A model generated the notes under the pieces. The model was not told the origin of the DNA. It worked only from the letters and a program-made list of their open reading frames with translations, and ran no database searches. Shown piece by piece: positions 18,913-27,127 of a stretch of DNA of 64,000 nt (within the stretch, counting starts at the first letter, position 1; each line of letters starts with the position of its first letter). A program made the translations under genes and the position numbers. The stretch comes from Xaviernesmea oryzae (GTDB taxonomy: Bacteria > Pseudomonadota > Alphaproteobacteria > Rhizobiales > Rhizobiaceae): contig NZ_FOAM01000003.1 of assembly GCF_900109605.1 (NCBI RefSeq), forward strand, positions 334,644-398,643. The letters run 5' to 3'.

Positions 18913-19890
18913 TCATAGCCAGCCTTTCCAGCGGAACACGAAGAACGGCACGATGGCCGAAACCAGCATGGCGAGAAGCGCCAAGGGATAGCCGAAGTGC
19001 CAGTGAAGCTCGGGCATGACCTCGAAATTCATCCCATAGATCGAGGCGACCAGCGTCGGCGGCAAGAAGACGACGGAAGCAATCGAAAAAATCTTGATGA
19101 TGGCGTTCTGCTCGACGCTGATCAGGCCGAGAGACGCATCGAGCAGGAAAGTGATATTGCCGAAGATGAAGCCAGCATGCTCGGAGAGCGACTGGATGTC
19201 GCGCGAGACGACCAGCACCAGTGCCTTGGTCTCCGCATCCGCCTCGACCACCGGCACGCTTTGAAGAAAAGTGACGACACGGGCGAGTGAGGCCAGGCTA
19301 TCGCGCGCTTTGGCAATCAGCCGGTGATGCAGCGCCACATCGAGCAGGCGGGCTTCGAGATAATGCGGCGGCCGGCGTTTGGGACCCTTCTGCCGGTCGA
19401 AGACCTTGAAGGACAGGCCGTCGAGCTTTTCCACCGCCTGTTCCAAGATCTCGGCGGTGCGGTCGACGATCGTCTCGAAAAGGCGCACGGCCAGGATGAC
19501 GCCGGTGGTGCAGCCGCCGCGAATGCGCGGCATGGCCGCGCGGAACAGGGCGAAAGCCTTGGGTTCATCGTAACGCACCGTCACCAGCCGCTTGCCGGCC
19601 AGAACGAAAGCGACATCGGTCAGAACGGGATGATCACCATCGGCACGACACACGAGCGAGGCGGTCATGAACACGGCCTGATCGGTCGTGTAGAGCCGGC
19701 TCGACGGCTCGATGTCCTTCAGGTCCTCGCGCGTGGGCACCTCGATGCCCAGCAGCCGCTCGACCAGGGCATCCTCCTCGCGGGTCGGGCGCAGCATGTC
19801 GATCCAGACGATATCCTCGGGCAAGGCCTCCGGCGGATGAGCCGCATCCAGCGTCAGGCTCTCGCCCTGTGCGTCGTAAAGCGCGATCAT
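18913..19890 (-). CDS. corA: CorA-type magnesium/cobalt transporter
   Basis: This 325-residue 2-TM-GxN transporter has a large cytoplasmic N-terminal domain with predicted coiled helices ([19 protein letters not shown]), then the signature [10 protein letters not shown] and two C-terminal membrane helices ([16 protein letters not shown] and [17 protein letters not shown]) ending in the basic tail RWKGWL. CorA proteins form pentameric Mg2+ channels. The ATG at 19888-19890 begins the conserved region (MIALYDAQG); an 81-codon upstream extension is Arg/Pro-rich shadow sequence. A GGGGA precedes the start. Confidence 0.93.
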   Translation of the reverse strand: MIALYDAQGESLTLDAAHPPEALPEDIVWIDMLRPTREEDALVERLLGIEVPTREDLKDIEPSSRLYTTDQAVFMTASLVCRADGDHPVLTDVAFVLAGKRLVTVRYDEPKAFALFRAAMPRIRGGCTTGVILAVRLFETIVDRTAEILEQAVEKLDGLSFKVFDRQKGPKRRPPHYLEARLLDVALHHRLIAKARDSLASLARVVTFLQSVPVVEADAETKALVLVVSRDIQSLSEHAGFIFGNITFLLDASLGLISVEQNAIIKIFSIASVVFLPPTLVASIYGMNFEVMPELHWHFGYPLALLAMLVSAIVPFFVFRWKGWL

Positions 19891-20242
19891 GCAGGCATTC
19901 CCCGCTCGAAACCGGGAAGGTGTGCAAGGCCGACGGCATGGCAAGCCGGCGCAGGTGAGGCATGCTTGGTCATGGAAAGGCTTTCGTTGAAAAGGCCGGT
20001 CGGCTCGTTGCGCCCGCGCTCCGGCGCCGGGTGCGATCATGTCTGCTCTTGCCATGCCGACGCGCCGGAAACCACCCGTCTTGGGGGCAAGCGGCGTGCC
20101 GTGCTGGCTGTTCATGGGCCCGTTCATCAGCACCCGCTGAAAGCGGCAGGCATATGACGCAAGATCGCCCGGAAATCAACCGTCGGCCGATGCTTTCCGC
20201 CGCGATTTCGCCGCAGGGGTTAAAATCGCGGCCGAAGCCGCA
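19891..20242. other. Gap between mrp and corA with inverted repeat
   Basis: No gene is supported. A perfect 10-base inverted repeat, GCCGCGATTT (20199-20208) and AAATCGCGGC (20223-20232), begins 11 bases past the mrp stop and probably ends that transcript, though it lacks a following T run. The remainder should hold the corA promoter; no consensus boxes were evident. Confidence 0.5.
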
Positions 20243-21460
20243 CTACTCGAAGACGATCCGTGGCGGCGCGCGGCCAGTGTCGGCGGCCTTGGCGGTGACC
20301 TGTTCCCACACCTTGGCGGCGACCTCGCGATAGATCCTGGCCGCTTCTCCCTCGGGATCGGAAACGACCACGGGCGTGCCCGCATCCGAGGTTTCGCGAA
20401 TCCCCATGGTCAGGGGAACGCCGCCGAGGAACGGCACGCCGATACGCTCCGCCTCTCGCTGGGCGCCGCCATGGCCGAAGATGTCGTAGCGGTGGCCGGT
20501 ATCCGGCGCGATGAAATAGCTCATATTCTCGACGATGCCGAGCACGGGCACTTCGACCTTACGGAACATCGCCAGGCCCTTGCGCGCATCGATCAGGGCC
20601 AGATCCTGCGGCGTCGACACGATCACCGCGCCGGCAAGCGGCACCTGTTGCGCCATGGTGAGCTGCGCATCGCCTGTGCCGGGCGGCATGTCGACCACCA
20701 GCACATCGAGATCGCCCCATTGCACCTCGCGCAGCATCTGCAGCAGCGCGGACTGGATCATCGGCCCGCGCCAGATCATCGCCACTTCCTCGTCCACCAG
20801 GAAGCCCATGGACATGACCTTGAGGCCATAATTTTCCATCGGGCGGATCAGCCGGCCGTCGATCTGTTGCGGCCGACCGCTGATGCCGAGCAGGCGCGGC
20901 ATGGAAGGGCCGTAAATATCGGCGTCGAGAATGCCGACCTTCAGGCCATTGGCCTGCAAGGCCAAGGCCAGATTGACCGAGGTGGTGGACTTGCCAACCC
21001 CGCCTTTCCCGGAGGCAACCGCGATAATGGCGCCGACGCCGGGAATGCCTGCCTTCTGCGCAGCAGTCGGCTGACGCGCGCCGCCCGCGGGCGCGGAGCT
21101 CCCGTGAGAATGGCCGGCATGGGAATGACCAGCGTGGGCGTGACTGGAATGAGAAGGACCGGCGGACGCCTTGGCGGCAGGCGGTGCGGGGCGCGGTGCG
21201 TCGCCCGCCTTGCGGTCGGCCGTCAGCGCGACCATGGCGCCCTTTACGCCGGGCACGTCCTTGACGCAACGCTCGGCCGCGGCGCGAAGCGGATCAAGTT
21301 CTTTCGCCCGGTCGGCCGGAACGGTGATCGAGAAATAGACCTTGCCGTCGGAGATGAAGACATCCGATACCATGCCGAGATCGACGATATTGCCTTCGAG
21401 ATCGGGACCGCGCACGGACTTCAAGGCGTCGAGAACGATGTCCCGCGTGACGTCTACCAT
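20243..21460 (-). CDS. mrp: Mrp/ApbC-family Fe-S cluster carrier ATPase
   Basis: This 405-residue protein joins an N-terminal MIP18/DUF59 domain (1-85) to a ParA/MinD-type NTPase domain (about 142-400) that carries or loads Fe-S clusters. The Walker A-like loop SGKGGVGKST lies at 150-159, DADIYGPSMPRLLG at 180-193 and DMPPGTGDAQLT at 257-268. Between the domains is a His-rich stretch (residues 104-119, six His). The usual C-terminal CxxC that binds the bridging cluster is absent: the equivalent IAPDTG (317-322) has Ala318 and Thr321. I recall a similar substitution in rhizobial Mrp proteins, so this may be a lineage trait. The start follows AAGGAG. Confidence 0.92.
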   Translation of the reverse strand: MVDVTRDIVLDALKSVRGPDLEGNIVDLGMVSDVFISDGKVYFSITVPADRAKELDPLRAAAERCVKDVPGVKGAMVALTADRKAGDAPRPAPPAAKASAGPSHSSHAHAGHSHAGHSHGSSAPAGGARQPTAAQKAGIPGVGAIIAVASGKGGVGKSTTSVNLALALQANGLKVGILDADIYGPSMPRLLGISGRPQQIDGRLIRPMENYGLKVMSMGFLVDEEVAMIWRGPMIQSALLQMLREVQWGDLDVLVVDMPPGTGDAQLTMAQQVPLAGAVIVSTPQDLALIDARKGLAMFRKVEVPVLGIVENMSYFIAPDTGHRYDIFGHGGAQREAERIGVPFLGGVPLTMGIRETSDAGTPVVVSDPEGEAARIYREVAAKVWEQVTAKAADTGRAPPRIVFE

Positions 21461-22037
21461 CTCTCTCTCCTTCTCGACCGCCCGGATGTCTCAAGCGTCC
21501 TGGCGGATTTTCATGGGCCGTACATAATCGAGCCTGGGGCCCGCGCCAAGGGAGCGGCCGGGACGAGGGCTGAAGTCGGAAAAGAAGTATATGCATTGGC
21601 GCAGGCGGACGGCCACGTCTGCGATGGCCGAACCTCGAAAAGCAAAGACCGCCCCCGCTCTGGCGTCCGTACATCCGGGATCGCCAAGGCAGGAAGCGGC
21701 CTTTGTCTTTCGCACTGCCTTCAAGGGCGCGCTTTGTTCGTTCTTGCTGGACACCGGCGGCTCGACACCGGCATCCAAAGTCCCCTCTGGACCTGCCACT
21801 CAATATGCAGGAAGCGTGCCAGATCGAAAGAGAGCCGCTGCGTCATCCTTGCCTCCTATCGGAATGGTCGAAAGGAGAGGATTTTTGCCGCTGATCGAGA
21901 CTCTTCAAGCGCCTTCTACGAGGCGCAGGGCCGAAGTTCTGGCTTCGGGTTGGCAAGCCAGATCAGGACCTGTTGCCCGCGCCTTGGGCATGGTCTGTGA
22001 GCAATTGCCCATCGAAAGGCCAGGTCGCCTCCTGCCG
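21461..22037. other. 577-base gap between LuxR gene and mrp
   Basis: No gene is supported here. Several frames cross the region on both strands, but their translations are Arg/Pro/Ala-rich shadows with no family features. It contains the mrp promoter and the 3' end of the LuxR transcript. A GACACCGGC direct repeat occurs near 21750-21775. Nothing else stood out. Confidence 0.35.
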
Positions 22038-22859
22038 TCAGCGGATATAGCCAAGACGAATGGCCTTGACGACCGCCTGGGTACGATTGACGGCGCCGAG
22101 CTTGCGGGTGACGTGGTTGAGATAGTGGTTCACCGTATGCTCGGACAGGCCAATGATCGAGGCGATCTCGGCGCTGGTCTTTCCAGCTGCCGTCCAGTTC
22201 AGGCATTCGATTTCGCGGTCCGACAGCTCGACGCCGTTGTCGCGCAGCACAAGGCCGATTTCGGCCAGGCGATTATAGACATGAATGGCGATCATCTGCA
22301 GTTCCATGAGCGCCGCCATGGAGAATTGATGCCGTCCGCCGAGAAAGATCACGACGGCACGGCTGCCATCGGCAAAATGCACGGGGAAGTAATCGGCCTG
22401 CTCCACCTCATGGGCGCGCAGCACGTCGATATGCGCAGCCAGACCTTCCTGCTGTCCGCTCAGCCGCCGCCATTCGTCGAAGTCGAGCTGGAACGGCGTC
22501 GTGGTCTCACGCAGGCGCTTGATGCCCACGCTCGACTGCAACAGACCGATCTTGTCATAATGGTTGACGATCTCGACCGGAACGTTGGAGACGATCGAGA
22601 GGCTCGCCAGAGAGCTGACTTCCATGCCGGGCACACGCGCAATCATGAAATAGCGAAAGCCGAAGACCTGCGCCTTCCGCTTCATGAAACGCATGACGTC
22701 GAACTGGGTGCGCAGCTGCGCGATTTCGCTGCCCATCTGCTCTGGCTTGGCCAGTTGCTCGAGCGGCGTGCCGCGCATGGGCGGCTTTTCGTCGATCATC
22801 GTCTGCTCGATCTGTCTTTCGGCATCAAGGGGCGGCTGTCCATCGGCCGGCTGCGACAT
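22038..22859 (-). CDS. LuxR-type solo regulator (second of a pair)
   Basis: This 273-residue regulator has an N-terminal autoinducer-binding-like domain (about 55-200) and a C-terminal LuxR helix-turn-helix (about 208-270): LSDREIECLNWTAAGKTSAEIA, then SEHTVNHYLNHVTRKLG. The AHL-contact positions are not kept: the region VPVEIVNHYDKIGLLQSS has Ile in place of the usual Trp, Ser in place of the Asp, and PFQLD in place of PFxW. The ATG at 22857-22859 overlaps the stop of the preceding LuxR gene by ATGA, so the two are probably made together and may form heterodimers. No luxI-type synthase lies nearby. Comparable tandem LuxR solos occur near mrp in Sinorhizobium. Confidence 0.85.
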   Translation of the reverse strand: MSQPADGQPPLDAERQIEQTMIDEKPPMRGTPLEQLAKPEQMGSEIAQLRTQFDVMRFMKRKAQVFGFRYFMIARVPGMEVSSLASLSIVSNVPVEIVNHYDKIGLLQSSVGIKRLRETTTPFQLDFDEWRRLSGQQEGLAAHIDVLRAHEVEQADYFPVHFADGSRAVVIFLGGRHQFSMAALMELQMIAIHVYNRLAEIGLVLRDNGVELSDREIECLNWTAAGKTSAEIASIIGLSEHTVNHYLNHVTRKLGAVNRTQAVVKAIRLGYIR

Positions 22860-23581
22860 CAGTGAATCAAGCCTGCGCGCATGGCCTTGGCCACGGTCTG
22901 AACCCGGTTGACCGTGTTCAGCTTGCGGCTTGCCCGATTGAGATAGTGATTGATGGTATATTCCGAGAGATTGAGGATACGAGCCATCTCCAGCGTCGTC
23001 TTCCCGGCAGCAGCCCAATGAAGACATTCGATCTCCCTGCGCGAGAGGCGCTCGGCCGCCATCTGGCCACGTCGCAGATCGCTCAGCTGGGCAAAGAGGC
23101 CGGCAGAGGCCAGCGTCAACACCTTGATCTCCTCGTGATCGACGGGCTCGCGGTCGCCGCCGAAGCTGACCGCGCCGCATTGGCCCCGCGCATCGTGCAC
23201 GGGAATGTAGATGCCCCGGCGGATCCGCGCCTGGGTGAAGAGCTCCATGCTCGTCTCCGCCTTGCTGTCCTGGCGCAGGCCGGTGCCGATATCGAAGAGG
23301 AAGGGAACCGTGCTGCGACGTAGCCGCTGCACGATCGGGCTGCCGGACAGCAGGCTCGCCGCATCGTAACGGCGCATCATATTGCTCGGCCAGTCGGTCA
23401 GCATCACGACTTCCGAAAGCTGGCGAACGGTCGGATCGGGTAGGCTCATCACCATGTAGTGACGAAAGCGATGTTTCGTAACGAGATGCTGGAAGGCGGC
23501 GCCGATATCCGCTTCCGACATGGGCGAAGTGTGCCGTTCGGCGGCGAGCAGCGCCCCTCGGTCCTGTCTTGTAACGTCCAT
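22859..23581 (-). CDS. LuxR-type solo regulator (first of a pair)
   Basis: This 240-residue paralogue of the next gene has an autoinducer-like N-terminal domain and a C-terminal LuxR HTH (LSRREIECLHWAAAGKTTLEMARI and SEYTINHYLNRASRKLN). As in its partner the Trp, Asp and second Trp that contact AHLs are replaced (WPSNMMRRYDAASLLSGSP, PFLFD). I start it at the ATG at 23579-23581, which has GAGGGG at ideal spacing. A GTG at 23746 would add 55 poorly conserved-looking residues and overlap the iclR stop by GTGA. The AT-richer 160 bases between 23582 and 23742 probably hold the promoter. Confidence 0.83.
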   Translation of the reverse strand: MDVTRQDRGALLAAERHTSPMSEADIGAAFQHLVTKHRFRHYMVMSLPDPTVRQLSEVVMLTDWPSNMMRRYDAASLLSGSPIVQRLRRSTVPFLFDIGTGLRQDSKAETSMELFTQARIRRGIYIPVHDARGQCGAVSFGGDREPVDHEEIKVLTLASAGLFAQLSDLRRGQMAAERLSRREIECLHWAAAGKTTLEMARILNLSEYTINHYLNRASRKLNTVNRVQTVAKAMRAGLIH

Positions 23582-23742
23582 GAAGACCCCTCGAACTTTC
23601 TGCGCCGTGGTCGATCCCGTCCCAGTTTCGACATCATCGGCGATTAGCGGCTTACGCTTGGGTAAACTTAGAGATAACGCGCCTGACCTTCCGCAGAAAG
23701 GGGGCGTAACGTACGATTGCGTAGTGTTTTCCTGTATTTCGG

Positions 23743-24558
23743 TCACGATTTCGATGGTAAACGCCGGGCAGACGGGCTTAAGGCCGTGAAAAGCTCGTCG
23801 TTGAGGGCGCGCGCCGCCGCTCGCACAACCGGCGCCCAGGCTTCCAGGCTGTCCATGCTGACACGATAGGCAGGACCCGTGACAGAGATCCCACCCACGA
23901 GATTGCGCTGTCCGTCAAAGACAGGCGCGGCCACGCAGCGAATCTCCTTTTCATGCTCCTCCCTGTCGAAAGCATAACCGCATTGTCGTATCGTCTCTAG
24001 CTCCGTTAGCAGAGAAGAACGGTCTAAATGCGTATTTGGCGTGAAAGGCTGAAAAACGATTCGTGATAGAACCGTTTCGAGCCGTTCCGGCAGTAGAGAC
24101 GATAGTGCTGCCTTACCAAGACCAGTGCAATAGGCAGGTGCCGCCTGCCCGATTCGCGAGATCATGGTGACGGTCTGGCGGCTCTCCATCTTGTCCAGAT
24201 AGACGATTTCCGTGTCCAGGAGCATGCCGACATGGACCGTCTCGCCCGTGGCGGCGTGGAGCTTGTCCAGGTAGGGCGAGGCAAGGCTGCGCAGGTCGTT
24301 GCGCGCCCAGGCCTTATGAGCGAGCTTCAACAGCCGCAGGCCTGGCTCGTAGCTCAGATCCGGACGCTGGCGCAGCAGCCCCTCGGCCACGAGATGACGC
24401 AATTGCCGATGTAGGGACCCGCGTGGCTGGCCGCAGCTGTGAAGAATTTCCGTCAGCCGCAGCGGGCGATCGGCCATGGCGACGAGTTCCAGCAGCAACA
24501 TGGCCTTGCCAACCGTGCCTGTGCCACAGTCTTGATCGGCCTCTTCCACCGGTTTCAT
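23743..24558 (-). CDS. IclR-family transcriptional regulator
   Basis: This 271-residue regulator has an N-terminal winged helix (about 14-75, GTVGKAMLLLELVAMADRPLRLTEIL) and the IclR effector-binding domain (YLDKLHAATGETVHVGML, AAPAYCTGLGKA, VAAPVFDGQRNLVGGISVTGPA). The ATG at 24556-24558 follows GGAG; the longer frame to 24717 reads through the divergent promoter. It faces the sugar-acid operon starting at 24781, and the palindromes in between are its likely operators. Such IclR proteins normally repress catabolic operons until a pathway intermediate binds, here perhaps galactonate or KDPGal (inference). Confidence 0.9.
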   Translation of the reverse strand: MKPVEEADQDCGTGTVGKAMLLLELVAMADRPLRLTEILHSCGQPRGSLHRQLRHLVAEGLLRQRPDLSYEPGLRLLKLAHKAWARNDLRSLASPYLDKLHAATGETVHVGMLLDTEIVYLDKMESRQTVTMISRIGQAAPAYCTGLGKAALSSLLPERLETVLSRIVFQPFTPNTHLDRSSLLTELETIRQCGYAFDREEHEKEIRCVAAPVFDGQRNLVGGISVTGPAYRVSMDSLEAWAPVVRAAARALNDELFTALSPSARRLPSKS

Positions 24559-24683
24559 CGTTTTCTCCGCCTGTTGACAGGACCAGCCGCGCCGTGACCT
24601 TGGGCCCCGCCAAGGCGACTTCGACCAATTGCAGCAGCGACGCCAGGAGCGGCCAAGCGTCGCGGCTTTAGGCTGGCTTGGCC

Positions 24684-24748
24684 TTGACAAGCCTTCCTGC
24701 CCGGAAGGATATTCCATGTAGCAGAAGCATGTTCCACATAATGGAACA
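24684..24748 (+). promoter_or_regulatory. Promoter and IclR-type operators of the galactonate operon
   Basis: TTGACA at 24684-24689 and GATATT about 18 bases later (24708-24713) form a plausible sigma-70 promoter toward the dehydrogenase gene. A perfect 19-base palindrome at 24730-24748 (TGTTCCA, five-base spacer, TGGAACA) lies just past the expected transcription start. A second palindrome, CCTTCC and GGAAGG with a five-base spacer (24693-24709), lies between the two promoter boxes. Both share TTCC/GGAA half-sites with centres 38-39 bases apart. Their position suits repression by the divergent IclR protein. Confidence 0.7.
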
Positions 24749-24780
24749 GATCACACGCCGGCGCAAGGGAGGCGCGCAGC

Positions 24781-25551
24781 ATGACGATGGAGGCGGCGCG
24801 CTATCGCGATCTGGCCGACCGTGGTGTTCTCATCACCGGTGGCGCTTCCGGCATCGGCGCGGCGCTGGTTGCGGGCTTTGTTGCCCAAGGTGCGCGCGTG
24901 GCCTTTATCGACATTGACGAGGCGGCCGGTGTGGCGCTGGCAAGCCAGCTATCGGGCACGGCGCGGCATGATCCCTTGTTCTTTGCAGCCGATCTCACGG
25001 ACACGGCCTCGCTCAAACCGCTGGTCGATCGCATTGTCGCGATCCTGGGCGGGCTCAAGGTGCTGGTGAACAATGCCGCGCGCGACGACCGCCATGCGCT
25101 CGAGACCATCAGCGAAACGGAATGGGACGCCTCGCTGGCCATCAATCTCAAGCCGCTGCCGTTCATGGCGCAGGCGGCCGCGCCGCATCTGAAGGCGGGG
25201 AGCGGCGGCGCCATCGTCAATTTTTCCTCGATCGCCTTCCTGCTCAACATGGACGACCTGCCTGCCTATAGCGCCGCGAAGGCCGGCATCGTCGGACTGA
25301 CCAAATCGCTCGCCGGCCGGCTTGGCCCCGATGGCATTCGGGTCAACGCGCTGCTGCCGGGCATGGTGGTGACCGAGCGCCAGAAGGCGCTATGGCTCAC
25401 GGAAGATTCGATCGCCGCCATGATCGGCAAACAATGTCTTAAACGCAGTCTGATGGCCGACGACATGGTCGGCCCTTGTCTGTTTCTCGCCTCCGACAGC
25501 GCAGCCGCGCTGACGGCCCAGGCAATCATCGTGGATGGAGGGGTTTTGTGA
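24781..25551 (+). CDS. SDR-family sugar dehydrogenase (probable galactose 1-dehydrogenase role)
   Basis: This 256-residue classical short-chain dehydrogenase has the NAD(P)-binding GGASGIG loop (20-26), NNAA (97-100), the catalytic Ser in NFSS (149/150) and YSAAK with Tyr163 and Lys167, ending with the usual VDGGVL. The acidic residue after strand two (FIDIDE) favours NAD+. Its place ahead of dgoK, dgoA and a lactonase suggests oxidation of galactose (or a related aldose) to the lactone. That substrate is inferred from context only. It is the first gene of the operon and its stop overlaps the dgoK start by GTGA. Confidence 0.85.
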   Translation: MTMEAARYRDLADRGVLITGGASGIGAALVAGFVAQGARVAFIDIDEAAGVALASQLSGTARHDPLFFAADLTDTASLKPLVDRIVAILGGLKVLVNNAARDDRHALETISETEWDASLAINLKPLPFMAQAAAPHLKAGSGGAIVNFSSIAFLLNMDDLPAYSAAKAGIVGLTKSLAGRLGPDGIRVNALLPGMVVTERQKALWLTEDSIAAMIGKQCLKRSLMADDMVGPCLFLASDSAAALTAQAIIVDGGVL

Positions 25552-26468
25552 CGGCAACAGCGGCATCCTATGCGGCGGTAGACTGGGGAACCTCCAGCTT
25601 CCGCCTCTGGCTGATCGGCAAGGACGGCACGCCGCTTGGCGAGCGTCGCTCCGGCGAAGGCATGACCACGGCAGCGCAGGAAGGCTTTTCTGCCGTTCTG
25701 GAGCGGCATCTGGCTGCGCTCGACGCACCGGCCGATCTGCCCGTGATGATCTGCGGCATGGCCGGAGCGCGCCAGGGCTGGATGGATGCCGGCTATATGG
25801 ACGTGCCGGCGCGGCTGGAAGAGATCGTCGGCCGTGCGGTCGTTGTCCCTCACTCCAGCCGCGATATCCGCATTCTCCCCGGCCTTGCCCAGAGGATCGA
25901 GGCCGCGCCGGACGTGATGCGTGGCGAGGAAACTCAGCTCCTCGGCGCTTATGACGAGATCGGCGCCGGCAGCCATCTTCTCTGCATGCCCGGCACGCAT
26001 TCCAAATGGGTGCGCCTGCGCGATGGCGCGGTCGAGGGCTTCTCCACCTTCATGACGGGCGAGCTTTTCGATGTGATCGGCAAACAGTCGATCCTGCGCC
26101 ATGCGCTCGACGGTTCCGAGGCTTTCGATGGCACGCATCCGGCCTTCATCCAGGCTGTGAAGACGGCCTGCGTCTCGCCGGCGCGCTTCAGCAACCTGAT
26201 CTTTTCCGCGCGCTCCGGCCAGCTGCTGCACGGCCTGGACGCCACCAGTGCCAAGGCACGGCTCTCAGGCCTGCTGATCGGGCTGGAAATTGCCGGCGCC
26301 CGCGACACGGCGCCAGATGCGGTGCAGGTCCAGCTCGTGGCCTCCGGCGCCATGGCCGCGCTGTATGAGGCGGCGCTGTCAGCCGCCCTGTTGGGCGTCA
26401 CCGTTATCGATGCAGATCTTGCCGTTCGCCGGGGGCTGCAGGCCGCCGCCCGCGCCGTCTGGCCCTAA
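25548..26468 (+). CDS. dgoK: 2-dehydro-3-deoxygalactonokinase
   Basis: DgoK phosphorylates 2-keto-3-deoxygalactonate (KDGal) to KDPGal. The 306-residue protein shows the family N terminus AAVDWGTSSFRLWLI (phosphate loop), VMICGMAGARQGW, GEETQLLGA, LLCMPGTHSKWV and FSTFMTGELFDV. It starts with GTG at 25548, preceded by GGAGGGG, and overlaps the upstream stop by four bases, indicating coupled translation. Confidence 0.93.
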   Translation: MTATAASYAAVDWGTSSFRLWLIGKDGTPLGERRSGEGMTTAAQEGFSAVLERHLAALDAPADLPVMICGMAGARQGWMDAGYMDVPARLEEIVGRAVVVPHSSRDIRILPGLAQRIEAAPDVMRGEETQLLGAYDEIGAGSHLLCMPGTHSKWVRLRDGAVEGFSTFMTGELFDVIGKQSILRHALDGSEAFDGTHPAFIQAVKTACVSPARFSNLIFSARSGQLLHGLDATSAKARLSGLLIGLEIAGARDTAPDAVQVQLVASGAMAALYEAALSAALLGVTVIDADLAVRRGLQAAARAVWP

Positions 26469-26490
26469 GAACATTCAAAGGAGTTTTCCG

Positions 26491-27123
26491 ATGTCCCGTA
26501 TTCCTTTTCCCCCCATGCGCTATCCGCTGGTCGCCATTCTGCGCGGCCTGAAGCCGGAAGAGACGGAAGAGATCGTCGGCACACTGCTCGAAGCCGGGCT
26601 GCGGGCCATCGAAATCCCGCTGAATTCGCCCGATCCCTTTCGTTCCATTGAAACGGCGGTGAAGCTGGCGCCCGAAGACGCCTTGATCGGCGCCGGTACG
26701 GTGCTGACGGTAGAAGACGTGGACCGGCTGGAGAATGTCGGGGGCCGGCTCTTCGTCTCGCCGAATGTCGATCCGCCGGTCATTTCCCATGCGGCCTTCA
26801 AGGGCATGGTGACGCTGCCGGGCGTCTTCACGCCGACGGAAGCGCTCGCGGCCGCCAAGGCTGGCGCCACCGGGCTGAAATTCTTCCCCGCCAGCGCGCT
26901 TGGTCCCTCCGGCATTGCGGCCATCCGCACCATTCTGCCCAAGGATGTCGAAGTGGCGGCTGTCGGCGGTGTTTCGGAAACCGATTTTGCTGCCTATTCG
27001 AAAATTGGGATCAAGAGCTTCGGTCTCGGCTCAAGCCTCTTCAAGCCAGGCATGACGGCTGCCGAGGTGCGCGCGCGCGCCGACGCGACCGTGAAAGCCT
27101 ATGATGCCGTCTATGGAGCCTGA
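26491..27123 (+). CDS. dgoA: 2-dehydro-3-deoxy-6-phosphogalactonate aldolase
   Basis: This 210-residue class I aldolase splits KDPGal into pyruvate and glyceraldehyde 3-phosphate. The visible motifs are LVAILRGL (Arg18), RAIEIPLNSP with Glu41, GAGTVLT, SPNVDPPV and the Schiff-base Lys130 in GLKFFPA. These match the KDPG/KDPGal aldolase family, and the neighbouring dgoK supports the galactose epimer. The ATG at 26491 follows AAGGAG, 22 bases after dgoK. Confidence 0.94.
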   Translation: MSRIPFPPMRYPLVAILRGLKPEETEEIVGTLLEAGLRAIEIPLNSPDPFRSIETAVKLAPEDALIGAGTVLTVEDVDRLENVGGRLFVSPNVDPPVISHAAFKGMVTLPGVFTPTEALAAAKAGATGLKFFPASALGPSGIAAIRTILPKDVEVAAVGGVSETDFAAYSKIGIKSFGLGSSLFKPGMTAAEVRARADATVKAYDAVYGA

Positions 27124-27127
27124 TCTC

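Noticed and set aside
22859..23746. GTG start of the first LuxR gene overlapping the iclR stop
   Set aside because: The ATG at 23581 has a much better ribosome site, and the extra 55 residues look non-coding, so the shorter form was annotated. The longer form remains possible.
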